A stretch of DNA of 64,000 bases from Acinetobacter sp. TR3 (GCF_027105055.1 NZ_CP114264.1:682001-746000), one strand, 5' to 3'; positions 8,695 to 18,170 are shown, counted from the first letter of the stretch. Notes: generated by a model not told the origin, from the letters alone. Numbers and translations: made by a program.

Positions 8695-8837
8695 ATATGT
8701 TCAACTTTTCATATGAATAGATGTAAAAATATCTTACAAGAAAAATAAACGATAAATATGAGAATAATTTATTTAGATGTATAAAATTTACTCTATTTAA
8801 AATAACTTACTAAATCATAAAAACAAAAGGAAACTTT

Positions 8838-9110
8838 ATGAATATAGACAACCGTATTAAACAAATCATCATTGAGCAGCTTGGTGAAGATGAAGATGAA
8901 GATGAAGATGAAGATGAAGATGAAGATGAAGTTGTACCAAATGCAACTTTTATAGATGATTTAGGCGCTGACTCTTTGGATGTTGTTGAGCTGATTATGG
9001 CTTTTGAAGAAGAGTTTGGTATTGAGATTCCAGATGAAGAGGCAGAAAAAATTCTCTCAGTCCGTAATGCTATTGATTATGTGGCAGCTCATGTAGGAGA
9101 AGATAGTTAG
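8838..9110 (+). CDS. Second acyl carrier protein with Asp-Glu repeat insertion
   Basis: This 90-residue ACP keeps the phosphopantetheine site [15 protein letters not shown] (Ser46) and AcpP-like helices III-IV. Compared with the third ACP it has about ten extra residues, an uninterrupted alternation of Asp and Glu at residues 18-31 encoded by seven GATGAA units. The insertion is in the helix I-II loop, so the carrier fold should survive. AAAGGAA precedes the ATG. No partner synthase or ligase gene is adjacent, so its pathway is unknown; it could support a specialised acyl product or duplicate AcpP. Confidence 0.85.
   Translation: MNIDNRIKQIIIEQLGEDEDEDEDEDEDEDEVVPNATFIDDLGADSLDVVELIMAFEEEFGIEIPDEEAEKILSVRNAIDYVAAHVGEDS
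8889..8930 (+). repeat. Hexanucleotide tandem repeat (GATGAA x7) inside an ACP gene
   Basis: Seven perfect copies of GATGAA run without interruption. Because the unit is 6 bp, slippage changes the Asp-Glu stretch by two residues at a time without breaking the frame. The third ACP has only the equivalent of two degenerate units here. Confidence 0.97.
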
Positions 9111-9283
9111 ATTTAAGCTAAGAAAAAGCTGATTTTTTAGATATTTAATTTTATGCTTGAAAGAATAAATACATATTTTTACAAGAAAAAATAAACTATT
9201 AATATGCAAATAATTTATTTGAGTGTATAAATTTTATGCTATTAAAAATAATTTATTAGATCATAACAACAAAAGGGAATTTT

Positions 9284-9526
9284 ATGGATATCGCAAAACG
9301 TATTAAAGAAATCATCATTGAAGAATTGCGTGTGGATGAAGATGAGGTTTTGCCTAACGCATCTTTTACAGAGGATTTAGGTGCTGATTCATTGGCTGTA
9401 GTTGAACTCATTATGGCTTTGGAAGGAGAGTTTGGTATTCAAATTCCATATGAAGAGGCAGAGAAAATTATCACAGTTCGATCTGCAATTGATTATATGG
9501 CGAATATTGTGGGAGAAGATGCGTAA
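9284..9526 (+). CDS. Third acyl carrier protein
   Basis: The 80-residue protein has an intact phosphopantetheine motif [15 protein letters not shown] and is closer to the second ACP than to AcpP (for example [29 protein letters not shown] ending). It lacks the long acidic insertion. AAAGGGAA lies upstream of the ATG. It appears functional, but as with its neighbour no dedicated enzyme gene lies beside it. Confidence 0.87.
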   Translation: MDIAKRIKEIIIEELRVDEDEVLPNASFTEDLGADSLAVVELIMALEGEFGIQIPYEEAEKIITVRSAIDYMANIVGEDA

Positions 9527-9654
9527 ATTGCATGATGCTTTGAGCTGATCGAAAGCAGCATGGAGTCATTTTTGTGGTTCTCTATGAAGAATTAACTTAA
9601 AAATATACATAGATTTACAAGACGTACTTATGATGATAATTGCGTCAAGTCAAG

Positions 9655-9677
9655 AAGGCGCGCTATGCGCCTTTTTA
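9655..9677 (+). terminator. Terminator after the third ACP
   Basis: AAGGCGC, loop, GCGCCTT then T residues, 130 bp past the ACP stop and between convergent genes. The T tract is on the plus strand. Confidence 0.8.
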
Positions 9678-9683
9678 TAGAAT

Positions 9684-10232
9684 TCAAATATGATTTAATA
9701 ATTGTTTAGGAAGTTTATCCATTAATTGTAAAAAAGGCGTTGGGCTTTGTAATGCTCTAGATAAGATTAAAGCCCCTTGAATGCGTATCACGGTATCTTG
9801 TGCCCGTTCTAAAGCTTGATCCTCTGTCATTCCTGCATCTTGTAAAACGAGTGCAATGTTTTCAATCAATCTTAAAAAGACAGGTTGGATTTGAGGTAAG
9901 AAGATTTGGTGAGCTTCACTCAAGGTCAAAACTGCCAAAATGCATCCCACATGACCATTTTCGTACACCTGCTTCAATGAATTTGTTAAAGCTTCTAAGC
10001 GTTCAATGGGCGGGGTACTGCTTTGTAGATGAGTAAAAATATTGTCTTCGCGCCATTGTTCTAAATAGCTCAAAACCTCTTGTGCCATTTGTTGTTTCCC
10101 ATTTGGAAAATGATGGTACAAACTGGCTTTACCTAAACCTGTACGTTCTGAGATTTTAGATAAAGATGCACCTTCATAGCCGTATTCTCTAAAAATACTT
10201 AACAAAGATCGAATCAATGTCGGTTTATCCAT
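9684..10232 (-). CDS. TetR/AcrR-family transcriptional repressor
   Basis: This 182-residue protein has the TetR N-terminal HTH: FREYGYEGASLSKISERTGLGKASLYHHFPNGK, residues ~14-46. The ligand-binding C-terminal half resembles the YcdC/LmrA-like TetR_C group (VGCILAVLTLSEAHQ). It is divergent from the broken GST-SDR pair, with a palindrome (10260-10277) between them, and so probably autoregulates and repressed that pair. Because its targets are now pseudogenes it may be a relic, or may act elsewhere. Confidence 0.9.
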   Translation of the reverse strand: MDKPTLIRSLLSIFREYGYEGASLSKISERTGLGKASLYHHFPNGKQQMAQEVLSYLEQWREDNIFTHLQSSTPPIERLEALTNSLKQVYENGHVGCILAVLTLSEAHQIFLPQIQPVFLRLIENIALVLQDAGMTEDQALERAQDTVIRIQGALILSRALQSPTPFLQLMDKLPKQLLNHI

Positions 10233-10259
10233 AAAAAATTACTCAGATCACTTGTTTTT

Positions 10260-10277
10260 GTACCGATCGTTCGGTAC
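10260..10277. promoter_or_regulatory. TetR operator palindrome
   Basis: GTACCGATCGTTCGGTAC is a near-perfect palindrome whose TACCGA/TCGGTA arms match the common TetR-family operator pattern. It lies 27 bp upstream of the TetR start and 25 bp upstream of the GST ATG, so it can block both promoters. Binding is inferred. Confidence 0.75.
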
Positions 10278-10302
10278 AGTAAAACTATAACCACAAAAGA
10301 AG

Positions 10303-10905
10303 ATGACAATCAAACTTTATAATACTGTAATCTCAGGAAATTGTTAAAAAATCAGATTGTTACTTTCATTTCTGAATTTAGACTACGAAAAAGTCTCTAT
10401 AAATTTACTTCATCAAGAACAAAAAACGGCAGAGTTTCTAAAGCTCAATCCTTTAGGGCAGATTCCTGTTTTAGAGGATCAGGGGAGATATATCCATGAT
10501 TCACAGGCAATTTTATGCTATCTAGCCAAAACATATGATGCTCATCAGCTTTGGTTTCCACAAGAAACAATCGCAATGACACGTATTTTAGAGTGGTTGT
10601 TTTTTGCTAACCAAAGAATTGCTTCTAGTTTATCGGCAGCTCGGGCATTTCATTTGATCAAGAAACCGAATATTGATATCGAGCATGTCACTGTGATGTC
10701 ACATGCATCATTAGCAGTGGTGAATCAACATTTAAAAACAAGACATTGGTTGGTTGGTGAATCAGCTACGATTGCAGACATTGCCTGTTACCCCTACATC
10801 GCTTTAGCGCATCAAGGAAACATTGAATTAGATCAATATCCAGATGTTCAAGCTTGGCTAGCACGTTTCCAACAATTACCGCATTTTATTGAATTAGATG
10901 AATAA
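10303..10905 (+). pseudogene. Glutathione S-transferase gene with in-frame stop at codon 15
   Basis: From the ATG at 10303 the frame reads MTIKLYNTVISGNC, then TAA (10345-10347), then KIRLLLSFLNLDYEKV and a full GST: thioredoxin-fold N-domain with LKLNPLGQIPVLED and DSQAILCYLAK, and a helical C-domain with LVGESATIADIACYPYIALA. Homologues have an aromatic residue, often Tyr, at the stop position, so a single base change to TAA has probably broken it. A later internal start at 10357 would lose beta1 and the active-site region. It is the first gene of a TetR-controlled pair. Confidence 0.85.
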
Positions 10906-10915
10906 TAGGTTGATG

Positions 10916-11608
10916 ATGAAAAAAGTGGTTATCACTGGAGCAAGTCAAGGGATTGGGCAAGCAATTGCCCAGAAATTCTTAGATCAGCATTATGAAGTGC
11001 ATAATATTTCTCGCCATGTACCACAATATTCACATCCTAATTTACATCATTGGCAAGCAGATATGCTGCATTATGATCAGCTTGAGAACGCAATTCAGCA
11101 GATTGGGCAGTTTGATGTGCTGATTAATAATGCAGGCTATATGAATACACTTACAGCAAGTTCATATACATGGGAAGAAATGCAAAAAATTATGAATGTA
11201 AATCTGATTCATACCATGCAATTGAGTATAGATGTGGCTGAGAGTGTGTTTAAAACACAGCAATCTGGGCGCATCATTAGTATTGCATCAATTGCAGGGC
11301 AAATGGGACATCCTGATATTTGGTATGGAATTTCAAAAGCAGGGTTGATAAATGGGATGCGTAGTTTAGCTTGAAGTCATGCCCAGTATCATATTCAAAC
11401 CTTTAGCCTCGCACCTGGTCCTGTTGAAACTCAGATGATGCAAAAGATTCCGATTGACAGACAGAAACGTTTAAAAGAAGCCACTTTGAATCAGCAGTTT
11501 TGCCAAGCACAAGAAATTGCAGATATGGCATTTTGGTTAGCGGATGCAGCACCCAATTGTTTAAGTGGTGAAGTTTTTGATTTGAATAATGGTGTGAACT
11601 ATCGTTAG
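10916..11608 (+). pseudogene. Short-chain dehydrogenase/reductase gene with in-frame TGA
   Basis: The frame starts MKKVVITGASQGIGQ (NAD(P)-binding), continues through INNAGYM and GRIISIASIAGQMG, and reaches the YGISKAG catalytic motif. A TGA at 11372-11374 follows RSLA. The same frame then runs on with SHAQYHIQTFSLAPGPVE and a normal SDR C-terminus (SGEVFDLNNGVNYR) to TAG at 11606-11608. The TGA probably replaced TGG or CGA. The truncated product would lack the C-terminal third. A start at 10898 overlapping the GST gene is also possible. Frame, motifs and spacing are otherwise intact, so the lesion looks recent. Confidence 0.87.
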
Positions 11609-11665
11609 TGTATCTTGAGCAAATGAATAGAAACCTGCATATTTCTATTCATTGCCACTAAAGTA

Positions 11666-12445
<780 letters not shown>

Positions 12446-12526
12446 TTATTCTCTCATTTAGGCTAGTATATGGGAGTTTCGAGAAACTCTCGACTATGTT
12501 ATGTAAGGCTTTAAGAGATTGAACGA

Positions 12527-13201
12527 ATGACGATCAAAAATATTCTGATTGATTTAGATGGGACTTTAACTGACCCTAAAGCGGGTATTCATCGCTCAAT
12601 TCGTTATGCTTTAGAAAAATTGGGTCATCCTTTAGCCGATGAGGTTGATTTGGATTGGACGATTGGACCTCCGTTGAAAGCTTCTTTGGCAAAGTTATTA
12701 AATACTCAGGATGATGATTTTGCTGAACAAGCGTTACTTGCTTATCGCGAGCGTTTTTCAGTGACTGGCTTATTTGAAAATGAAGTCTATGCAACAGTCG
12801 TAGAAACGTTGCAACAGTTACAAGTACAAGGTTATCAATTATTTTTAGCGACAGCAAAACCGACTGTTTATGCGAAACGCATTTTGGCTCATTTTGAATT
12901 AGATCAATATTTTACTGAAATGTATGGTAGTGAATTAACCGGTGAGCGTACCAATAAAGCTGATTTGATTGCTTATATTCTGGAAAAAGAGCAGTTGGAT
13001 GCACGGCAATGTATCATGGTGGGCGATCGCCAATATGATGTGATTGGTGCGCGTGCCAATGGTATTGAAACCATTGCTGTAAATTATGGTTATGGAACAG
13101 CAGAAGAACTCGTTCAGGCACAACCGATTGCCCAAATCTCACAATTCAGCCAATTGATCAGCAAAGTTGATGAACTTAATGTGGAACGAAAAGTTTCATA
13201 A
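12527..13201 (+). CDS. HAD-superfamily hydrolase (phosphoglycolate phosphatase-like)
   Basis: This 224-residue protein shows HAD motif I (IDLDGTLTDP, nucleophile and acid/base Asp), motif II (FLATAKPT), the conserved Lys in the AKRILAHFEL region and motif III (MVGDRQYDVIGARANG). The alpha-helical cap with IGPPLKASL matches the subfamily IA Gph/PGP-like phosphatases. The exact substrate, whether phosphoglycolate, a nucleotide or another phosphate ester, is not determined. It is followed by a bidirectional terminator. Confidence 0.87.
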   Translation: MTIKNILIDLDGTLTDPKAGIHRSIRYALEKLGHPLADEVDLDWTIGPPLKASLAKLLNTQDDDFAEQALLAYRERFSVTGLFENEVYATVVETLQQLQVQGYQLFLATAKPTVYAKRILAHFELDQYFTEMYGSELTGERTNKADLIAYILEKEQLDARQCIMVGDRQYDVIGARANGIETIAVNYGYGTAEELVQAQPIAQISQFSQLISKVDELNVERKVS

Positions 13202-13216
13202 CCATTGAAGTAATGG

Positions 13217-13243
13217 AAAGCCTCGATGATTCGAGGCTTTTTA
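13217..13243. terminator. Bidirectional terminator between HAD gene and ribB
   Basis: AAAGCCTCGA, loop TGAT, TCGAGGCTTT: a perfect 10-bp stem with T runs on both strands, serving the two convergent genes. Confidence 0.92.
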
Positions 13244-13251
13244 TTCTTTGA

Positions 13252-13911
13252 TTAGAGATTATGCTTCAAGCGATATTGAACTAATTCTTCAATACTAATG
13301 AGTGTTAAACCATGTGTTTGAGCATAAGCCAAAACTTGAATACCTGATGCCATAGAACCATCTGGATTAGTCAATTCACATAATACACCTGATGGTTTTA
13401 AGCCAGCCAAGCGAGCTAAATCAATGGTTCCTTCGGTATGTCCACGGCGAGTTAATACACCGCCATCACGTGCGCGTAATGGAAATACATGACCTGGGCG
13501 ACTCAAGTCACTTGCAATAGCACCATCTTTAGTGGCAGCTAAAACTGTTGTTACGCGATCTTTAGCAGAAACACCTGTCGTAACGCCTTGAGCTGCTTCG
13601 ATCGTTACCGTGAATGCTGTTTTAAATTGGCTAGAATTGTCGACCACCATTGGTGGGAGTTCTAAATGATCGGCTAGCTCTTCGGTTAAGCATAAACATA
13701 CAATACCAGAACCATCACGAATCATTTGTGCCATGGTTTCGACAGTGAGTGTTTCAGCAGCAATAATTAAGTCGGCTTCATTTTCGCGGTCAAAATCATC
13801 CATAACCAAGACGGGTTTGCCTTGGCGGATGTCTTCTAAAGCTTGTTGAATACGTTGTTCAGCAGGAGAAAGGGCTGAAAAGAAAAGTTCGGGTTGAATT
13901 AAACTCGACAT
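13252..13911 (-). CDS. ribB: 3,4-dihydroxy-2-butanone-4-phosphate synthase RibB
   Basis: From the ATG at 13909-13911 ([11 protein letters not shown]) the protein is 219 residues, the monofunctional RibB size. [16 protein letters not shown] (metal and substrate acids), [37 protein letters not shown] and [11 protein letters not shown] are diagnostic. It converts ribulose 5-phosphate for riboflavin synthesis. The frame is open upstream, but that part overlaps the FMN riboswitch and is not coding. Expression is expected to fall when FMN binds the leader. Confidence 0.95.
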   Translation of the reverse strand: MSSLIQPELFFSALSPAEQRIQQALEDIRQGKPVLVMDDFDRENEADLIIAAETLTVETMAQMIRDGSGIVCLCLTEELADHLELPPMVVDNSSQFKTAFTVTIEAAQGVTTGVSAKDRVTTVLAATKDGAIASDLSRPGHVFPLRARDGGVLTRRGHTEGTIDLARLAGLKPSGVLCELTNPDGSMASGIQVLAYAQTHGLTLISIEELVQYRLKHNL

Positions 13912-14009
13912 AATGAAACGCTCTCGTAAATAGGATACGGTTGAACATTTCAGGACTGATGTAAAAATAAGCGCGCACCAAAACGAACCAAAGTTGTTCT
14001 GGTAATTTC

Positions 14010-14160
14010 GTCTTCTTTCATCCGGACTATACCGTCGGCTTTGGCATCTCACCAAATCTGCGAGTATATAAATATATATACAGGCTCGTGGGCTGATTAG
14101 GTCGGTGATGATCAAAGCCTAACTTACCACCGGTGGGGAATTTCACCCCGCCCTGAAGCG
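14010..14160 (-). promoter_or_regulatory. FMN riboswitch (RFN element) controlling ribB
   Basis: Read on the minus strand, the segment opens TTCAGGGCGGGGTGAAATTC, continues CCCACCGGTGGTAA, AGCCCACGAGC and CAGATTTGGTGAGATGCC, and closes GCCGACGGTATAGTCCGGATG. These are the conserved blocks of the FMN aptamer in order. It ends about 100 bp before the ribB ATG, leaving an expression platform at 13912-14009. A TATAAT -10 hexamer lies just upstream (14171-14176, minus strand). Confidence 0.95.
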
Positions 14161-14170
14161 ATGTGCTTTG

Positions 14171-14176
14171 ATTATA
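14171..14176 (-). promoter_or_regulatory. -10 box for the ribB leader
   Basis: The minus-strand reading is TATAAT, placed so that transcription would start a few bases before the riboswitch. The -35 region is weak. Confidence 0.5.
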
Positions 14177-14333
14177 GCTAGTTTTTTGAGAGGAAAGGGA
14201 ACTATTTATGAAATGGATCGTTCTATTGAAATATGAATTTAAGCAAATGAAGTTTCGGTTTTGTCGTGGAGAAATCATTGTTTTTGAATTGTTTTGATGA
14301 GTTCCATTTAGCATTTGGTATTGACCCAGCCAT

Positions 14334-14366
14334 AAAAAAAGCCAGTTCATATTGACTGGCTTTTTA
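14334..14366 (-). terminator. Terminator downstream of panD
   Basis: GCCAGT (14341-14346) and ACTGGC (14355-14360) are flanked by A and T runs, giving a stem with a T tract on either strand. On the minus strand it ends panD. The 14177-14333 stretch between it and the ribB leader has no gene I can support. Confidence 0.85.
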
Positions 14367-14381
14367 GGAATTTTTTACTGC

Positions 14382-14762
14382 TTATGCAATTTGTACAGGA
14401 ATACAGTTTGCTGTGTGATTGACTGTATTGTCTGGATTTGCATAAACCAAACGTGGTTTGTGGAGGTTTGCTTCTACTTCAGTGAAATCACCAAAAGTTG
14501 CAATAATGACTAAATCACCCACATCAGCTTGGTGCGCTGCGCCACCATTGACTGAAATGATACCAGAATCTTCTTCACCACGAATTGCATAAGTTGTGAA
14601 GCGTTTGCCGTTCGTTACGTTCCATACATGGATTTCTTCGTATTCACGAATCCCTGCTAAGTCCATTAATACACCATCAATTGCACAAGAACCTTCGTAA
14701 TGAAGTTCTGCATGAGTGACAACTGCACGGTGAATTTTACATTTTAATAAACGAGATAGCAT
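14382..14762 (-). CDS. panD: Aspartate 1-decarboxylase PanD
   Basis: The ATG at 14760-14762, preceded by AGGAGA, gives the normal 126-residue proenzyme [20 protein letters not shown]. The YEGSCAID motif contains the Gly-Ser self-cleavage site that forms the pyruvoyl cofactor. PanD makes beta-alanine for pantothenate and CoA. The open frame extends 39 codons further upstream, but the clear Shine-Dalgarno and family length reject that. Confidence 0.96.
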   Translation of the reverse strand: MLSRLLKCKIHRAVVTHAELHYEGSCAIDGVLMDLAGIREYEEIHVWNVTNGKRFTTYAIRGEEDSGIISVNGGAAHQADVGDLVIIATFGDFTEVEANLHKPRLVYANPDNTVNHTANCIPVQIA

Positions 14763-14908
14763 GGCTAGCGTCTCCTGAGTAAGACCTAAGATGAATATCT
14801 TATTGGTTGACTTGTCACGTTTCCCGCTGGCGATAGGCGGTTTGATGCGCATTTTGCGCTTAAAAATGCAATATGGCAAGCGTGATTGATCAACAATTCA
14901 GTTTAAAT

Positions 14909-15490
14909 TTAAGCGGGTTTGTATGCATTAATTTGATTCATGGCCTGTGAAACTTGTCCATCGACAAGCATTTTCACTTTTGATAAGGCATGATCAATCG
15001 CTGCATCCATTAAAGCTTGTTCACTGCTAGGAGCTTTGCCAAGCACATGACCAGAAACACGTTCTTTAGAACCAGGATGTCCAATTCCTATGCGTAAGCG
15101 ATGGAAATTAGCACCAATATGTGGAACGATGTCACGAAGACCATTATGTCCGCCATGTCCACCACCTGATTTTAAACGAATAATGCCAGGATCCATATCG
15201 AGTTCATCATGAGCAACAAGAATTGCTTCAGGTGCAACTTGATAAAATTTGGCAAATGGTACGACACTTTGACCAGAACGGTTCATGAAAGTGGTAGGTA
15301 AGAGTAAACGTACGTCATGACCATCAATTTGACCACGACCGCTGTATCCATGAAATTTTGGATCAGCCTTTAAAGAAATACCATAACGATCTGCAAGCTG
15401 TTCTACGAACCAGAAACCTGCATTATGGCGGGTTTGGGCATATTCCTTACCAGGATTACCCAAACCAACAATTAGCGAAATATTTGACAC
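14909..15490 (-). CDS. pth: Peptidyl-tRNA hydrolase Pth
   Basis: The 193-residue protein has LIVGLGNPGKEYAQTRHNAGFWFV (with the catalytic His), TTFMNRSGQSV, HDELDMDPG, GGGHGGHNGLRDI and RIGIGHPG, all hallmarks of Pth. It releases peptides from drop-off peptidyl-tRNAs. It follows rplY by 19 bp, the usual rplY-pth pairing, downstream of prs. Confidence 0.97.
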   Translation of the reverse strand: MSNISLIVGLGNPGKEYAQTRHNAGFWFVEQLADRYGISLKADPKFHGYSGRGQIDGHDVRLLLPTTFMNRSGQSVVPFAKFYQVAPEAILVAHDELDMDPGIIRLKSGGGHGGHNGLRDIVPHIGANFHRLRIGIGHPGSKERVSGHVLGKAPSSEQALMDAAIDHALSKVKMLVDGQVSQAMNQINAYKPA

Positions 15491-15509
15491 TAATTTACGC
15501 CTTTAACAC

Positions 15510-15806
15510 TTATGCGCGTTTGAAGTCAGCGTGCATAGGTGTGTTTTTAGCTGGGTGACGTTGTAACGCTTGGATTTTAACGTTTTCAACTTTATCACCG
15601 ATTTTGATCTCGATAACTTCTTCGAAGAAAGCATTGTTTTCTAAAGCTTTAACGATTTCACGAAGCTCTAAAGTAACAGCTACAGGCTCAGCGCTACCAC
15701 CATAGATGATTGCTGGGATTTGAGCAGCGTGGCGAAGGCGGCGGCTCGAACCTTTCCCTTGTTGTGCTACTTCACGTGCTTGAGCGTTTAATACGAAGTT
15801 TGCCAT
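15510..15806 (-). CDS. rplY: 50S ribosomal protein L25
   Basis: Using the ATG at 15804-15806 gives 98 residues starting [14 protein letters not shown] sits about 8 bases upstream of it and too close to the alternative ATG at 15810-15812. [21 protein letters not shown] and [14 protein letters not shown] are typical of L25, which binds 5S rRNA. It is the short form without the CTC C-terminal extension. Confidence 0.95.
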   Translation of the reverse strand: MANFVLNAQAREVAQQGKGSSRRLRHAAQIPAIIYGGSAEPVAVTLELREIVKALENNAFFEEVIEIKIGDKVENVKIQALQRHPAKNTPMHADFKRA

Positions 15807-15860
15807 GGGCATATCCTCATTGAGTTTGAGTAACTAAACTTGCGACCAGTTTAGTGATAG

Positions 15861-15884
15861 AAAAACCCTAGCGAGCTAGGGTTT
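15861..15884 (-). terminator. Terminator after prs
   Basis: AAACCCTAGC, loop GA, GCTAGGGTTT is a perfect 10-bp stem; on the minus strand it is followed by TTTTT. It separates prs from rplY-pth. Confidence 0.88.
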
Positions 15885-15903
15885 AAGAAAAAAAGCTGGG
15901 CTA

Positions 15904-16857
15904 TTATAGATAACTATCGAACATAGCGCTAATAGATTCTTCGTTATTGATACGACGAATTGTTTCAGCAACCATGCTTGCAACAGAAACTTGGCGAATT
16001 TTACCTAAGTTTGCTGCTTCATCTGAAAGAGGAATCGTGTCAGTAACAACGAGTTCATCAATAACAGAGTTACGAAGGTTATCAATCGCTTTGCCTGATA
16101 AAACAGGGTGAGTCGCATAAGCAATCACTCGACGAGCACCAAATTGTTTCAGTGCATCTGCAGCTTTGCAAAGCGTACCTGCTGTATCTACCATGTCATC
16201 AACAATGACACAGTCACGATCTTTTACATCACCAATCAAATGCATCACTTGTGACTCATTTGCTTTTTGGCGACGTTTATCAATAATCGCTAAATCGATA
16301 TCACCTAACTGTTTTGCAACAGCACGTGCACGAACAACACCACCTACGTCAGGAGATACAACCATTAAGTTGTCATGTTGTTGTTGACGTAAATCAGCTA
16401 ACAACGCTGGCGTACCATAGATGTTATCAACTGGGATATCGAAGAAACCTTGAATTTGGTCTGCGTGTAAGTCGATCATTACCACACGGTCAATACCTAC
16501 AGTTGTCAGCATGTCTGCAACAACTTTTGCAGTAATTGGAACACGAGCAGAACGTGGACGACGATCTTGACGTGCATAACCGAAATACGGAATGACTGCA
16601 GTGATACGACCAGCACTTGCACGACGCAAAGCATCAGCCATGACCAAGATTTCCATCAGGTTATCGTTGGTAGGCGCACAAGTAGATTGAACGATAAAAA
16701 CGTCTTTACCACGAACATTTTCAGTAATTTCAACTGAAATTTCACCATCAGAAAACTTGCTTACAGAAGCAGCACCGAGAGGGATATGTAAATGGCTTAC
16801 GACTTTTTGGGCGAAATGTGGATGAGCACTTCCACTAAAAACGACAAGATTGGGCAT
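15904..16857 (-). CDS. prs: Ribose-phosphate pyrophosphokinase (PRPP synthetase)
   Basis: The 317-residue enzyme contains [20 protein letters not shown] (ATP-binding region), [13 protein letters not shown], the PRPP signature [20 protein letters not shown], and the C-terminal [16 protein letters not shown]. It makes PRPP from ribose 5-phosphate and ATP for nucleotide, His, Trp and NAD synthesis. It lies downstream of ispE and the tRNA-Gln genes, as in many gammaproteobacteria. Confidence 0.97.
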   Translation of the reverse strand: MPNLVVFSGSAHPHFAQKVVSHLHIPLGAASVSKFSDGEISVEITENVRGKDVFIVQSTCAPTNDNLMEILVMADALRRASAGRITAVIPYFGYARQDRRPRSARVPITAKVVADMLTTVGIDRVVMIDLHADQIQGFFDIPVDNIYGTPALLADLRQQQHDNLMVVSPDVGGVVRARAVAKQLGDIDLAIIDKRRQKANESQVMHLIGDVKDRDCVIVDDMVDTAGTLCKAADALKQFGARRVIAYATHPVLSGKAIDNLRNSVIDELVVTDTIPLSDEAANLGKIRQVSVASMVAETIRRINNEESISAMFDSYL

Positions 16858-16894
16858 GAAGCACCCTTGGCGGTTGGCTTATAATGAATTTGGA

Positions 16895-16969
16895 TGGCAG
16901 GGGCGGCTGGATTCGAACCAACGGATGCCGAGATCAAAACCCGGTGCCTTACCACTTGGCGACGCCCCT
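16895..16969 (-). tRNA. tRNA-Gln (anticodon TTG), copy 1
   Basis: The minus-strand 75-mer begins AGGGGCGTCGCC and ends CGCCCCTGCCA with an encoded CCA. The 7-bp acceptor stem pairs perfectly, the anticodon loop reads TTTTGAT, and TTCGAAT lies in the T loop. It is separated from copy 2 by 85 bp. Confidence 0.95.
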
Positions 16970-17054
16970 AATGCGGCAGAACTTTAATCGTTTTGTATGA
17001 TAATGTCAATATAATTGAGCAAGTATCGATATAAAACAAGTCTGTCTAAAGATA

Positions 17055-17129
17055 TGGCAGGGGCGGCTGGATTCGAACCAACGGATGCCGAGATCAAAAC
17101 CCGGTGCCTTACCACTTGGCGACGCCCCT
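17055..17129 (-). tRNA. tRNA-Gln (TTG), copy 2
   Basis: Base-for-base identical to copy 1 over 75 bp, with encoded CCA and anticodon TTG. Copy 3 is 17 bp away. Confidence 0.95.
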
Positions 17130-17146
17130 AATTTGATAATATGTAA

Positions 17147-17221
17147 TGGCAGGGGCGGCTGGATTCGAACCAACGGATGCCGAGATCAAAACCCGGTGCC
17201 TTACCACTTGGCGACGCCCCT
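17147..17221 (-). tRNA. tRNA-Gln (TTG), copy 3
   Basis: Identical to the other copies over 75 bp. The short AT-rich spacers (17 and 29 bp) suggest one polycistronic tRNA precursor. Confidence 0.95.
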
Positions 17222-17250
17222 ATATATTACATATATCTACAGATGAAAAT

Positions 17251-17325
17251 TGGCAGGGGCGGCTGGATTCGAACCAACGGATGCCGAGATCAAAACCCGG
17301 TGCCTTACCACTTGGCGACGCCCCT
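17251..17325 (-). tRNA. tRNA-Gln (TTG), copy 4 (first transcribed)
   Basis: Identical to the other three copies. Its 5' bases AG (17325, 17324) are the last two bases of the ispE TAG stop codon, so the ispE mRNA and tRNA precursor probably share a transcript and need RNase P cleavage at the stop codon. Confidence 0.95.
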
Positions 17326-18157
17326 AACATGTAACTGAAAAATTTCTTAAAGGAGATTCTGCCAAACTATTGACCAAGTAAGCTTTACAAGGCGCATTTT
17401 GCAAAATTTTCTTTATATCCATTTCACTTGTTACTTCAATAAAAACACAAGCACCTGTACCTGTAAGCTTTGCTAGACCAAATTGATCTAAATATTGCAT
17501 TGCTTCTTCTACTTCAGGATATAACTGTCGAGCCAAAGGTTCAAAGTTATTTCCAAAATTAAAAGGTTCTAACTGATAGGCGCAAAATGTAGTGATCTTA
17601 GAATCTCTTGTCAATGTTTTTTGTGAAAAAAGTGCTTGAGTGCTGATAAAACAGTCAGGTTTTAAAATTATGAATTGTTTTTGAGCTAAGTCTATGAATG
17701 ATAAATGTTCACCTATGCCTTCTGCCCATGCATTTCGACCAAAAATAAAGATAGGCACATCTGCACCCAATTGCACACCATAATCAGCGAGTTGCTGTTC
17801 ATTTAAACTGCATTGCCACAGTTGATTCAGTACGATGAGTGTGGTGGCAGCATTAGATGAACCGCCGCCAAGACCAGCACCCATAGGAATATTTTTCTCT
17901 ATTTGAATATTTAACCCACATGGTTCTTTTGCATGGGGTTTGAGTAATTGGGCTGCACGATAGATTAAGTTTTGTTCAACAGCAACCTCGTTTAAGCCTT
18001 CAATATGAATCATTCCATCCGCAATTGGCTCAAAAGTCATCCAATCATATAAATCAATCAGTTGAAAAATAGTTTGTAATTCATGATAACCATTGTCTCT
18101 ACGACCAGTGATATGCAGAAATAAATTCAATTTAGCAGGGGAAGGTACTCTAATCAT
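17324..18157 (-). CDS. ispE: 4-(cytidine 5'-diphospho)-2-C-methyl-D-erythritol kinase IspE
   Basis: The 277-residue GHMP kinase shows SPAKLNLFLHI with the catalytic Lys, the ATP loop MGAGLGGGSSNAAT, GADVPIFIFGRNAWAEGIGE, and the C-terminal LTGTGACVFIE motif. It catalyses the fourth step of the MEP isoprenoid pathway. It follows lolB by 13 bp, the conserved lolB-ispE order, and its TAG stop overlaps the mature 5' end of the first tRNA-Gln. Confidence 0.96.
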   Translation of the reverse strand: MIRVPSPAKLNLFLHITGRRDNGYHELQTIFQLIDLYDWMTFEPIADGMIHIEGLNEVAVEQNLIYRAAQLLKPHAKEPCGLNIQIEKNIPMGAGLGGGSSNAATTLIVLNQLWQCSLNEQQLADYGVQLGADVPIFIFGRNAWAEGIGEHLSFIDLAQKQFIILKPDCFISTQALFSQKTLTRDSKITTFCAYQLEPFNFGNNFEPLARQLYPEVEEAMQYLDQFGLAKLTGTGACVFIEVTSEMDIKKILQNAPCKAYLVNSLAESPLRNFSVTC

Positions 18158-18170
18158 AAAAGAATCTAAT

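Larger units (their letters stand above)
8734..9283 (+). repeat. Tandem duplication of an ACP gene with its upstream region
   Basis: The ~104 bp before the second ACP (8734-8837) and ~105 bp before the third (9179-9283) align along their whole length. Both start TTACAAGAAAAA, share AATAATTTATTT and TGTATAAA blocks, and end in ACAAAAGG plus an ATG. The coding regions also align (see those entries). This shows one ancestral ACP gene with its own AT-rich promoter region duplicated in tandem and then diverged. The homology is read by eye. Confidence 0.8.

Noticed and set aside
9595..9640. Third copy of the ACP upstream repeat after the last ACP
   Set aside because: ACATAGATTTACAAGA resembles the start of the duplicated region but the match ends after about 20 bp, too short to claim.
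14027..14350. 107-residue minus-strand frame over the ribB leader
   Set aside because: It lies inside the FMN riboswitch and its promoter region and has no recognisable protein features.
17146..17334. 62-residue plus-strand frame containing two copies of an AGRLDSNQRMPRSKPGAL-like peptide
   Set aside because: It is antisense to two identical tRNA-Gln genes; the repeat is a consequence of the tRNA duplication.
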